A program made the translations under genes and the position numbers. A stretch of DNA of 38,046 bases. Source: a virus. Of this stretch, positions 23,809 to 31,747 are shown piece by piece. How positions within the stretch are numbered: position 1 is the stretch's first letter; every line of letters begins with the position of its first letter. Under the pieces are notes generated by a model, which saw only the letters and a list, made by a program, of their open reading frames with translations, had not been told where the DNA came from and did not search any database. The stretch covers positions 1 through 38,046 of IMG/VR virus record IMGVR_UViG_3300032829_000294. One strand, given 5' to 3'.

Positions 23809-24029
23809 TGACTGACTGGATGGCGGGCGCTGTGAAGCATCCTGGCCGCTTTAGCGCGAAGGCTAAGGCTGCCGGAAAGTCAACGGCGGAGTATGCCAGG
23901 GAGGAATCCGGCGCACCTGGCGCTCTTGGCGAGGAGGCGCGTCTGGCGGAGACATTCGAGAGGTACCGCCCCAAGGGAAAGAAAAAAGGCACGCGCAAGC
24001 CGAGGCGCGACGCCTTCTACGGAGAGTGA
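23808..24029 (+). CDS. Small basic phage structural-region protein
   Basis: A 73-residue protein; its start overlaps the previous stop. The pattern WMAGAVKHPGRFSAKAKAAGKSTAEYA is widespread in small proteins near phage head genes (an 'xHPGxxxxxAKxxG' type). The C terminus is strongly basic (RPKGKKKGTRKPRRD). Its function is unknown; it may bind DNA or head protein. Confidence 0.55.
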   Translation: MTDWMAGAVKHPGRFSAKAKAAGKSTAEYAREESGAPGALGEEARLAETFERYRPKGKKKGTRKPRRDAFYGE

Positions 24030-24034
24030 CCGAC

Positions 24035-24487
24035 ATGGGATTCCAGCATCCGCGACAGCGCCAACACATGATGAAGGGGGTGGCAGCCGCCATGAAATCA
24101 CCCAGGACTCCGAAGCACCTCAAACCGCACTTGCAAAGCCGACTCTCCCCGAACGTTCAACTCGGCAACTCGCCCCTGCCCACGATGGAACCGGACGACG
24201 ACGACCTGATGGATGCCGCGCGGCGCACTCCGGACTTCGACGCGGACGACAGCCAGAAGGCGGTGAATCCCATGGAGGAATCTCTCGCACAGGAAGCGAT
24301 CGCGGGCGGGTTGAGGCGCGACGTGAGCAGGCGCGGCCCGGTGCAGTTGCAGAGGAAACCGCCAATGAGTCGGCTGATGAAGCGCGCGGTCGGCAGGGGT
24401 GTCCCGAAGGGCATGCCGAAGGGCAAGACGAAGCCCGCCCTCAGCGCTTTTATGGGCGACTTCGGGGGCAGACCGAGGGGCATGTAG
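24035..24487 (+). CDS. Small phage protein related to head-region capsid-associated proteins
   Basis: A 150-residue protein. ATG 24035 is preferred (GGAG nine bases upstream); GTG 24026 overlaps the previous stop and is possible. It opens MGFQHPRQRQHMMKGVAAAM, a pattern like the small 'FKSKAQQRYMF' phage proteins, then SPRTPKHLKPHLQSRL. An acidic patch (EPDDDDLMDAARRTPDFDADD) precedes a very basic C terminus. The function is unknown. It is coupled to the preceding gene and probably transcribed with it. Confidence 0.5.
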   Translation: MGFQHPRQRQHMMKGVAAAMKSPRTPKHLKPHLQSRLSPNVQLGNSPLPTMEPDDDDLMDAARRTPDFDADDSQKAVNPMEESLAQEAIAGGLRRDVSRRGPVQLQRKPPMSRLMKRAVGRGVPKGMPKGKTKPALSAFMGDFGGRPRGM

Positions 24488-24562
24488 CGTTGTCTCTCGG
24501 CTCGCATCCAAGAGGTCAATTTCACGGCGCGGACTTCGGTATATTGAGAGCAGAACCGCCTA

Positions 24563-25693
24563 ATGAGATGCTACGCATACACCGACGAGTCCGGTAATTC
24601 TGGACTGAGGCTTTTCGACGTGGACCAGGAGACGTTCTGGACTGGGACGCTCATCGCCTTCGCAGATGTCGACGCAAAGTACAAGACATTTCACAAAGAG
24701 TTGCTCGATACGGTGGGCAAGACGGAACTGCATGGATCTGAGCTTGGCTTCGGAGGAATTGAAAAGATAGGTGGCCGCCTCAGTTGGTTTATTCGTGAGA
24801 AGAAGCTGCATTTCACTTTTGGCCGAGTACACAAACCGTTCCTTGCGGCCTCAAAACTGTTCGACCTCGTGTTCGACTCTGGCGCCAACGCGGCTATGCC
24901 GTCGCACGGCTATGGAATAAGGCAGTTACGGCTGATCAATCTAATGCATTTTGTTCAGCTTTTGACTCTGGATGATTTGAAGGAATTCTGGTCCGTTTTC
25001 GAGTCGCGAGATACACAACGGTTCAGTGTCCTGTTGCGTGCGATTGCTGGTCGAGTCGCGGGAAGTCCCTACGACAAGCGGAGCCTTCAAATCCTGTCCG
25101 ACGTGTTGAACTGGGCAAGTGAACATCCTGACGTCGTGCTCGATCCTTTTGGAGAGGGCGATTCGCCGAATTTCGTGGCGTTTGCCGGTCTTTTCAATCA
25201 TCTCCATGATTTACATGAAGAGCACGGTCACGTGATCGGGAGTTTCGTCCACGATGAACAGAATCAATTCGTTCCGTCGTTTGCAAGGGCCTTCGACTTC
25301 CTCTCGAAGGTTAAGGGTGACGAGAGGCCGATGTCACTTATTTCCGATATTAGAGTACTTCCCACTTTCGACTGCCCGTTGGTAGTACGGTCATCCTCCA
25401 TCAGTTTTGGTTTGCAGATTGTGGACGTGTGCTTGTGGCTTGTGAAGCGAGTACTTGATCGAGGTGATGAGCCGAGAGGTAATTGTCGTACCCTCTTTGA
25501 GTGTTTGGTGGAAAAGAGCTGGATGTCCCGATTCGACTTCGACAATATCGTTGATCAGGTGGAAGCAGGGGCCGAATACGTGGATCAGCTCCCTCTCACG
25601 GAAGAGCAGCTTGCGCGTGGGAGGACAATTTTGCAAGAACTCGAAGATTCTCGTTTATCTAGGATGAAAGCGTCCGAGCTTCCTGAGCACTAG
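24563..25693 (+). CDS. DUF3800 protein, cargo gene
   Basis: A 376-residue protein. The N-terminal MRCYAYTDESGNSG is the DUF3800 signature with its conserved D and E, thought to belong to an RNase H-like fold. HGSELGFGGIEKIG and later D residues (for example LGLQIVDVCLWLVKR-type IVDVCLW) fit the family. DUF3800 genes are frequent in prophages and defence-linked cargo; some are thought to be nucleases. The base composition is visibly lower in GC than adjacent phage genes, suggesting a late arrival. It lies immediately upstream of the terL nuclease half. Confidence 0.75.
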   Translation: MRCYAYTDESGNSGLRLFDVDQETFWTGTLIAFADVDAKYKTFHKELLDTVGKTELHGSELGFGGIEKIGGRLSWFIREKKLHFTFGRVHKPFLAASKLFDLVFDSGANAAMPSHGYGIRQLRLINLMHFVQLLTLDDLKEFWSVFESRDTQRFSVLLRAIAGRVAGSPYDKRSLQILSDVLNWASEHPDVVLDPFGEGDSPNFVAFAGLFNHLHDLHEEHGHVIGSFVHDEQNQFVPSFARAFDFLSKVKGDERPMSLISDIRVLPTFDCPLVVRSSSISFGLQIVDVCLWLVKRVLDRGDEPRGNCRTLFECLVEKSWMSRFDFDNIVDQVEAGAEYVDQLPLTEEQLARGRTILQELEDSRLSRMKASELPEH

Positions 25694-25758
25694 CAGAAGG
25701 CCCGAATGAGGCGCTCGCGCCAGCTAGCGTCGTAAAGGCCAACCTGAGTAACACTTCA

Positions 25759-26796
25759 GTGAGCAACTCACAGACGGAATTTCCTCATCCCGGCGTTGCC
25801 GTGCGGACGAACCCGCATGGCATCAAGTTGGTGTTCCTGCACTATTCCGCCGACCCCGACAAGGGCAACGGGGAAAAGACGGTGGTGCCCGAACTCGGGC
25901 TGGCACTGTCGCCTTGGGCGCTGGCGCAGTACCGGGGCATGACCAAGAAGGAGATGTACCTGCAAGAGTACGAGATCGACTTCGGCGCTACGCAGGGTCA
26001 GAAGGTCTATCACCTCGATAAGGAGGCGACGCTGTGTCAGTCGTTTCCGATTCCGCCGAGCTGGACGCGGTACTTCTCGATTGACCCGCATCCGGCGGTT
26101 CCGCACGCCTGTCTGTGGGGAGCGGTTGACCCGTGGGGCGACCTGTGGATTTACCGCGAGTTGTGGCCGTCGAGGGCTTACGGCAAGCCCGGCCCGTGTC
26201 CGGCGGACGATAACCGCTACCGGATTCGGCACTACGTCGAGACGATCTATTACCTGGAATCGAAGGAGAACCCGCAGAACGAGTACAACGGCGAGCGGTT
26301 TGACGAGGCGGTTTACGAGCGCGAGATTGACTACGCGGTGCGGGCCTTCGGCAAGGGCACTTCGGACGACCCGGAGCAGCCGAACTTCCAGCAACGCTTC
26401 GAGCAGAAGGCGCGTGAGTTGGCCGAGGAACTGGACGTCGATTGGGAGTTGCGCTTCAAGGATGCGAAGAAAGACCGCGGCGTGGGCGAGGATTGCGTCA
26501 ACGAGTACCTGCTGCCGCGCGAGGTGGACGACGGCGTCGATGGCTTCCGCAAGAGCAGCCGCTTGCACATCTTCGAAGACCGCTGCCCGGAGTTGATCTA
26601 CGAACTCGACACGGTGCGGAGGCAGACGCTTTCGCCTCTGCAGGTGGAACGCATGGACCCAACGGGAGAGCCAGTGGACGTGCGCAAGCACATGACGGAC
26701 AACCTGCGCTACCTCTGCATGGCGAATCCGACTTACGTTCCGCCACGCGGAGCAACGGAAGGATTCAGGCAGGCGACGCCCGGAATCGCGTATTGA
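25759..26796 (+). CDS. terL: Terminase large subunit, nuclease half (split gene)
   Basis: A 345-residue protein. It begins with the junction region of TerL (GVAVRTNPHGIKLVFLHYSADPDK) and contains the RNase H-like nuclease: FSIDPHPAVPHACLWGAVDPWGDLWIYREL with catalytic Asp, and the C-terminal KHMTDNLRYL with another Asp. It cuts concatemeric DNA at packaging. The start is uncertain: GTG 25759 has poor ribosome site, and the frame stays open upstream to 25687. It could be made separately and assemble with the ATPase half, or be joined to it by RNA splicing (no intron core was recognised). Confidence 0.8.
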   Translation: MSNSQTEFPHPGVAVRTNPHGIKLVFLHYSADPDKGNGEKTVVPELGLALSPWALAQYRGMTKKEMYLQEYEIDFGATQGQKVYHLDKEATLCQSFPIPPSWTRYFSIDPHPAVPHACLWGAVDPWGDLWIYRELWPSRAYGKPGPCPADDNRYRIRHYVETIYYLESKENPQNEYNGERFDEAVYEREIDYAVRAFGKGTSDDPEQPNFQQRFEQKARELAEELDVDWELRFKDAKKDRGVGEDCVNEYLLPREVDDGVDGFRKSSRLHIFEDRCPELIYELDTVRRQTLSPLQVERMDPTGEPVDVRKHMTDNLRYLCMANPTYVPPRGATEGFRQATPGIAY

Positions 26797-26800
26797 CCTT

Positions 26801-26951
26801 AGGGGCTAAAGCCCCTCTTTTAAATGCCGAGTATCGGCACGGCTAAAGCCGTGCCCCTTCAAAACAAACGCGCGTGAACGCAGGCCTGAAGGCCAGCTCT
26901 ACCACCAGTTCGACTCTATCGGCAGGCTTCTGAAGCCGTGCCCCTTCAAAG
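26801..26951. repeat. Cluster of REP-like palindromes
   Basis: Elements: AGGGGCT-AA-AGCCCCT (26801-26816, followed by CTTTT, so also a possible terminator of terL), GGCACGGCT-AA-AGCCGTGCC (26836-26855), GGCCT-GA-AGGCC (26883-26894), and GGCAGGCTT-CTG-AAGCCGTGCC (26921-26942, imperfect). The second and fourth share the downstream string AGCCGTGCCCCTTCAAA (26847 and 26934). The type looks like bacterial chromosome REPs of Acidobacteria. The last copy reaches within two bases of the portal start. Confidence 0.7.
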
Positions 26952-26952
26952 C

Positions 26953-29223
26953 ATGGACACTTCCTACGACGGCTCCAACACGGACACGCAGGACGCCAAG
27001 GTAAACGACGGGACAACTCCCGTCGATGCCACGGTGACCGACATCATTGAGCGCAGGAACCAGTCCCGCGACTGGATGGTGGCGAACTATTACGACGAGC
27101 TGGTGGAGACGTATCGCGCGATCAAGTGCCGTGTGGAGCCGTTCAAGAAGCTGGATGCCAACGGCAGGGAAGTAGAGGACAAGCAACGCACCGCCGTGGC
27201 TATGCCCGACCTGAACATGATGTTCCGGCGCAACGCTGCCCGGATGACCGCGCAGCCGTACACCCTGCGCTACATCGGTGGCAGCAACCCGCTGATTGCC
27301 GAGGCGCTGAGCGCTCAGGCGGGGCAGCAGTACGACCGTTCGAACGAGGCGCGGGATGATCGGCGTGTGGTGATGATGGCAGAGGCGTTCGGCTTCGGCC
27401 AGGGAAAGCTGTGGTGGAACACCATCGCGGCCACTCGCGTCTATCGGCAGGCGTTGATGAAGGGCAACCAGGTCATTTTCCGAGACAGGCGCTCGGTGAT
27501 GGCGGCGCAAGGCGCTCCCGAGGAGGAGATTCAGAGCGCGGTGGATACGCTCGGGCCGGACATGAGCGACGACGAGATTACGCAGTTCCTCGGGAAGGGC
27601 GGCAACGAGATCATCGTGCCCCAGAAGGTGAAGCAGTACGAAGGCCCAACGGTGAAATCGCTGTTCGTTGGCGACCTGTTTTTCGAGCCTGGCATCCTGT
27701 ACCTCGACGATTCCTCCTATATCGTCGAGTCCTACACCGAAAACGACCTCTGGCTGGAGAAGATGCAGAAGGTCACGTACCGGGACGACAGCGGACAGGC
27801 AATCAATGCGTTCGACCCGAAAGCCTGCCAGGAGCTTCTCGACCTGAACCCCGGGCCGGAGCAAGAGGACGCGAAGGTTTCCAATCTGCGGCAGATGTTC
27901 CGCGACGTGATTGGAAAGAGCACTCCGTACATGAATCGGAGGCTCTTGCCCCGCAAGCGGTTCGACATTCTGGAGTGCCACGAGCAGGGCGACGATGGCC
28001 GCATGTGGGTAACGTGGGTGAGTGAGCACCTGCGCGACAAGCCCCTCGGCAGGATGCCGTATCCGTGGGAGCTTTATGGGAAGTACGTTTACACGGAGTT
28101 CGTCCCGCTGCCTGATTTGATCTCGCTGGTGGGCGACTCGACGCCCCGGCTGCTGCGCTACATCCACATGCTGCTCAACTACACGTATGGGCAGAACTTC
28201 GACTACATCACCAGCTTGCTCAAGAAGTTCCTGCTGGTACAGGGGAAGGAGGATGTTGCCGACGAGGCCACGAACCGCGGGAATTGGCGCGAACTGCGGG
28301 TGAAGGACATCAAGAACTTCCAATTCCTGAACGAGCCTCCGCTGCCGAGCGGAGCGTTCGAGCGGAGTGCGGAGTTGTGGCGCATTCTGGGCATCGCAGA
28401 GCCGTCGCTGAATAGTGTCGAGTCCGGCACTTCGATGAATCCGCAAGCCGGCAAGACGGCGACCACCTCGATGCTGGCGGCGAAGGCGTATGACGCACTG
28501 CTGCAGTTCAAGATCGACGGGCGCAACATCTACCTTCGCGAACTCGGCCAGAAGAAGCTCTGGATGATCCAGCAGGCAGCGTCGGACGATTGGGAGATTG
28601 AGTCGCGCTACTGGTCGCCCGAACTGCGGAAGATGCTGTCGCAGATGGACCCGCAGGAACTGGCGGAGCGCGGCATCAACTTCGACCCTACGGTGATGCA
28701 GCCGGAGCAGTGGGTGTTGTCGAGCGGGTACGGTAAGACCGCTGCCATCCGCGTCAATCCGCTGGAGATTCAAGAGGACTTCCAGGTGGAAGCTGAGGCC
28801 GGCTCGTACCTCGCGGTAGACGATGATCTGCGGAGGGCGGCGGCGAACGATCTGGAGCAAGTGGCACTCTCGGCGCCGGACGTGATCGACATCCGCAAGG
28901 TGGTGCGGTTCCATCTGGGCACGATTCGCGGGATTGGCGACCCGGACAGTTACATCAAGCCCGAGAATCCGAATCCCGGGCCTCCACCAGCGAAGATCAA
29001 TATCTCGCTGTCGATGCCCTTCGACAACCTGCCGGAGGACGTGCAGAACCAAATCCTGCCGATGTTGGGGCTGCAACCGAGCCAGGAACTCAAGCACGAG
29101 GCGACGATCAACGCGGTAGGGAAGTTGTCCCAGGCGGCCGACCACGCGAGCAACTTGCTATCGGCGGCCGAACAGACGGACGCGGGCCAGCAAAAGCTCG
29201 CGGCGGCAGGGCAAGGCGCGTGA
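26953..29223 (+). CDS. Portal protein
   Basis: A 756-residue protein. ATG 26953 is preferred; GTG 26938 is inside a REP palindrome, and neither has a clear ribosome site. Size and place (after terL, before scaffold and capsid) fit a portal, as do segments such as RRNQSRDWMVANYYDELVETYRAIK, RMTAQPYTLRYIGGSNPLI, VEHxGDDGRMWVTWVSEH-like HEQGDDGRMWVTWV, and LLNYTYGQNFDYITSLLKK. It would form the dodecameric ring for DNA entry and tail joining. The long antisense frame is a shadow. Confidence 0.8.
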   Translation: MDTSYDGSNTDTQDAKVNDGTTPVDATVTDIIERRNQSRDWMVANYYDELVETYRAIKCRVEPFKKLDANGREVEDKQRTAVAMPDLNMMFRRNAARMTAQPYTLRYIGGSNPLIAEALSAQAGQQYDRSNEARDDRRVVMMAEAFGFGQGKLWWNTIAATRVYRQALMKGNQVIFRDRRSVMAAQGAPEEEIQSAVDTLGPDMSDDEITQFLGKGGNEIIVPQKVKQYEGPTVKSLFVGDLFFEPGILYLDDSSYIVESYTENDLWLEKMQKVTYRDDSGQAINAFDPKACQELLDLNPGPEQEDAKVSNLRQMFRDVIGKSTPYMNRRLLPRKRFDILECHEQGDDGRMWVTWVSEHLRDKPLGRMPYPWELYGKYVYTEFVPLPDLISLVGDSTPRLLRYIHMLLNYTYGQNFDYITSLLKKFLLVQGKEDVADEATNRGNWRELRVKDIKNFQFLNEPPLPSGAFERSAELWRILGIAEPSLNSVESGTSMNPQAGKTATTSMLAAKAYDALLQFKIDGRNIYLRELGQKKLWMIQQAASDDWEIESRYWSPELRKMLSQMDPQELAERGINFDPTVMQPEQWVLSSGYGKTAAIRVNPLEIQEDFQVEAEAGSYLAVDDDLRRAAANDLEQVALSAPDVIDIRKVVRFHLGTIRGIGDPDSYIKPENPNPGPPPAKINISLSMPFDNLPEDVQNQILPMLGLQPSQELKHEATINAVGKLSQAADHASNLLSAAEQTDAGQQKLAAAGQGA

Positions 29224-29444
29224 TGGACTTCTCCGATCTGGAACGGCATGTGTTGGAAGACCTGAAGGACAGCACACACCTCAGGGCGTTGCTGGAGAAG
29301 TTCTGCGAGATGAAGGCTGACGAGTGCCGCCGGGCCTGCGCGCAGGCGATGGCGCACGTACCGCGCGACCCTGAAGTGGCGGCGGATTATGCGGCCAAAG
29401 CGCAGGCGTATGAGACGTTCATGCAGGAGCTGCTGGACCTTTGA
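29223..29444 (+). CDS. Small helical phage protein
   Basis: A 73-residue protein starting in a TGATG overlap with the portal stop. It is all helical and charged (FSDLERHVLEDLKDSTHLRALLEKFCEMKADECRRACAQAMA). I recognise no family. Coupling to the portal suggests a head-assembly or portal accessory role. Confidence 0.5.
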   Translation: MDFSDLERHVLEDLKDSTHLRALLEKFCEMKADECRRACAQAMAHVPRDPEVAADYAAKAQAYETFMQELLDL

Positions 29445-29580
29445 TGGATTGCCCTGTCAGGATGCCCCTGTAAAAGCCTGTCCGCGGGTCTCAGAATTAG
29501 ATTCCAAAAACAAGAGGAACGAAAGTCTACAGTGCCGCAATCGGGCTGGACGGGCTACTATTGTCGTCGCGAAGACTTCT

Positions 29581-30237
29581 ATGGCTAGGGCGAAAATTTC
29601 AAAGACCGGTAACTTCGTTGCAGGGTGCGGGCTTTTCTTTATGGTCCTGCTTGTTGGGCTCGTCATATTCCTTTTCTTTTTTGGCGGAGACAGTAAAGAA
29701 GACGTTGCAAAGACTGCCACACTCGAACTGGCATTGGATACCCCCTCCCCTTGGTTGAGGCTCAGCTCAATAACCGCCGCCCTGGGAAAGGACCCAAAGC
29801 AAATCTTCTCCTCAGCAGACCAAGATTGCGCTCAACCACGAAACCTCAAACATTTTCCAGCCGATTGTCACTATTCGTATCCGGCGGGGTTAACCGTAAC
29901 CACAGTGCTGGACTCTCCGCTCTCGAACTGGCGTGACTCCAGGGTAATCAAGGTAAGCGTTATGCCGCCGTTCCAAGGGACAATACATGGTCTCCATCTA
30001 GGAGACTCGAATGGTGTTGTGATGGCGAAGGCGAATGAACTTGGGGCCTCGGTTCAGTCTATTTCATCTGACTACTCGTACATGTCATGGGGTCCTGAGT
30101 TTGCAAGCCCTTCGAGTATCTTGGGTGCACCAGGAGTAAAGGAATGGTCCATTTTTTGGAACGTGGACGTGCACAATCGGGTCGAGCGCCTAGAGATGAA
30201 TGACGGGGCATATAACTACGTGTCTGAGAAGCCCTAA
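29581..30237 (+). CDS. Membrane-anchored protein of unknown function, probable cargo
   Basis: A 218-residue protein. ATG 29581 is preferred: the upstream frame is Arg/Cys-rich and overlaps the previous gene. It has one strong N-terminal membrane helix (FVAGCGLFFMVLLVGLVIFLFFFGG) followed by an extracytoplasmic domain with three or so cysteines, beta-prone. The GC content is lower and codon choice differs from the capsid genes. No good ribosome site is seen. It breaks the head gene cluster and looks like a moron gene, perhaps acting in the host envelope (for example against superinfection), which is inference. Confidence 0.5.
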   Translation: MARAKISKTGNFVAGCGLFFMVLLVGLVIFLFFFGGDSKEDVAKTATLELALDTPSPWLRLSSITAALGKDPKQIFSSADQDCAQPRNLKHFPADCHYSYPAGLTVTTVLDSPLSNWRDSRVIKVSVMPPFQGTIHGLHLGDSNGVVMAKANELGASVQSISSDYSYMSWGPEFASPSSILGAPGVKEWSIFWNVDVHNRVERLEMNDGAYNYVSEKP

Positions 30238-30445
30238 TCAGTGACGCTTCACTGGTTTGCCCGGTATCATGTGCGCGATCGATCCGCGATACGCCGATAC
30301 TCAGTTGTTAATCTGGAGAGCCTTCGCCACAGAGGAGTTCTTTACCAGTCAGAAGTAGTGGCTCTCTTCTTCCTTTATCCAGAGTGATTCATCTTCGTTC
30401 GTCTTAGGGAAGCAACGCCGCGGGTTAGCGTTCCCGTCGCAACAC

Positions 30446-30494
30446 CCGAGTTCTGGCGGACCCACCGCCGAATCTCGGCAGACCCACTGCTGAG
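30446..30494 (+). promoter_or_regulatory. Tandem hairpins with identical ACCCA loops before the scaffold gene
   Basis: Hairpin 1: CCGAG-TTCT-GGCGG-ACCCA-CCGCC-GAAT-CTCGG (30446-30478). Hairpin 2: CTCGGCAG-ACCCA-CTGCTGAG (30474-30494). They share CTCGG, so the outer stem of the first and the full stem of the second exclude each other. The ribosome site AAGGAG (30501-30506) follows at once. It may be a translational operator or attenuator of the scaffold/capsid genes. The rest of 30238-30445 shows nothing I can name. Confidence 0.55.
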
Positions 30495-30512
30495 AATAAT
30501 AAGGAGCACAAC

Positions 30513-31703
30513 GTGGAAACAACTGAGCAGGTTGCGAACCCACCGCAACCGGCAGCGACCACCACTGCCTCATCCGAGGCGACCAGCGAACTGGAAAGAC
30601 ATTCCAGTTTCCTCGGCGTCCGGCCGGCAATCGAAGTGACTGCGGAAGATCCCGAAACCAGCGTAGCCACCGAGACTGACGGAACGGACGCCCAAACCGA
30701 AGCGGCTCCGGCAACACCGGAGGGCGACGAACAGGACGACCCAAACTGGCTCCCCGACGAGCAGCAAAAGGTCTTTCCTGACGATGCCATTGCGCGGTAC
30801 GCCAAACGCTACGGCTACACGCAGGAGCAGATTGAGCAGAACCCTCAACTGCGGCAACTCCTGCACGACAAGATCAACAGCGACATCTTCCTTGCCAAGA
30901 TGCGCGACGGTCAGAGCGACGAAGGAGAGGGACCCACCCTCGAAACCGACGAGGCTGAGGCCGACGCACCGCAGACCCCAACCGACCCCGCTGAGCAGCG
31001 GAAGCAGTATTACTCGCAGGTCGAGAACATCGTCAATCAGACTTGCGACCCCGTGGCGTTCAACGAACTCGGCATGAACGTGCTGCAGGCGTTGAGCGTG
31101 GACGTAAACGACCCCGAAATGAAGGCTGTCGTCGAGAAGGCCCCGCAGGTGGGGAGGGTCTTGGCGACGGGCGCAGTCGATCTCATGCTCACCACGATGC
31201 CTCGCTTCCTTCCGGCAGTTATGGAGCAGGCATTTCCGGGCATCGCACGCATGTACGAGCGCGTGGCTTACGCGGAGGAGTGGGACGAGGTTCGCAACAC
31301 ACAGGGGGAGAACGGCCAACCGCTGTACGCGGACTTGCCGGACTATGGCTCGAAAGAGTTTCGGACGGCAATTCGCCAGGCGGCGAAACAGATTCCAGGA
31401 TTCGATGGCATGGTGTTCCGCGACAAGGCGGGGCGCGTGCTGCCGTTCCGGGAGCAAACACGGGCGCGTTACGCGGTACTGGCGAAGCTCATGACGGGCC
31501 AGAAGGTCAACCCTGCCGTGGTGGCAGAAGCGGTGGAAACGGGCAAGAAACTGGAGCGCAAGGCGAACGAAACTCGCCGGGCGGGTCAGGCGCTGGGATC
31601 GGGTCAGTCCAGAGGACAGTTTGCCCAACCTGAAAACGACATCAACGCTTCCATTATCGCGGCCTACAACGCGCGGAATGGGAACGTGTTCGCCAAGAAG
31701 TAA
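30513..31703 (+). CDS. Scaffold-like head protein
   Basis: A 396-residue protein. GTG 30513 has AAGGAG at six bases. The N-terminal ~160 residues are acidic and low-complexity (Glu/Thr/Pro/Ala), followed by helical segments with QYYSQVENIVNQTCDP and a basic C terminus (KKLERKANETRR...). Such composition directly before the major capsid gene is typical of scaffolding proteins, which hold capsid subunits during assembly and are then lost. No protease domain was noticed. The identity rests on position and composition. Confidence 0.6.
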   Translation: METTEQVANPPQPAATTTASSEATSELERHSSFLGVRPAIEVTAEDPETSVATETDGTDAQTEAAPATPEGDEQDDPNWLPDEQQKVFPDDAIARYAKRYGYTQEQIEQNPQLRQLLHDKINSDIFLAKMRDGQSDEGEGPTLETDEAEADAPQTPTDPAEQRKQYYSQVENIVNQTCDPVAFNELGMNVLQALSVDVNDPEMKAVVEKAPQVGRVLATGAVDLMLTTMPRFLPAVMEQAFPGIARMYERVAYAEEWDEVRNTQGENGQPLYADLPDYGSKEFRTAIRQAAKQIPGFDGMVFRDKAGRVLPFREQTRARYAVLAKLMTGQKVNPAVVAEAVETGKKLERKANETRRAGQALGSGQSRGQFAQPENDINASIIAAYNARNGNVFAKK

Positions 31704-31747
31704 GGTCGTCGTAAGGCGCGGGCGAGACTGTTGAAAGAGAGGATGCT

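Noticed and set aside
23224-25758. Group I or group II intron splitting terL
   Set aside because: No catalytic-core motifs, reverse transcriptase or classical homing endonuclease (LAGLIDADG, HNH, GIY-YIG) were seen; kept only as an open question in the split-terminase finding.
26899-29145. 748-residue open frame on the minus strand
   Set aside because: It is the shadow of the portal gene in GC-rich DNA; its composition (Arg/His/Leu/Val-rich) is not protein-like and there is no ribosome site.
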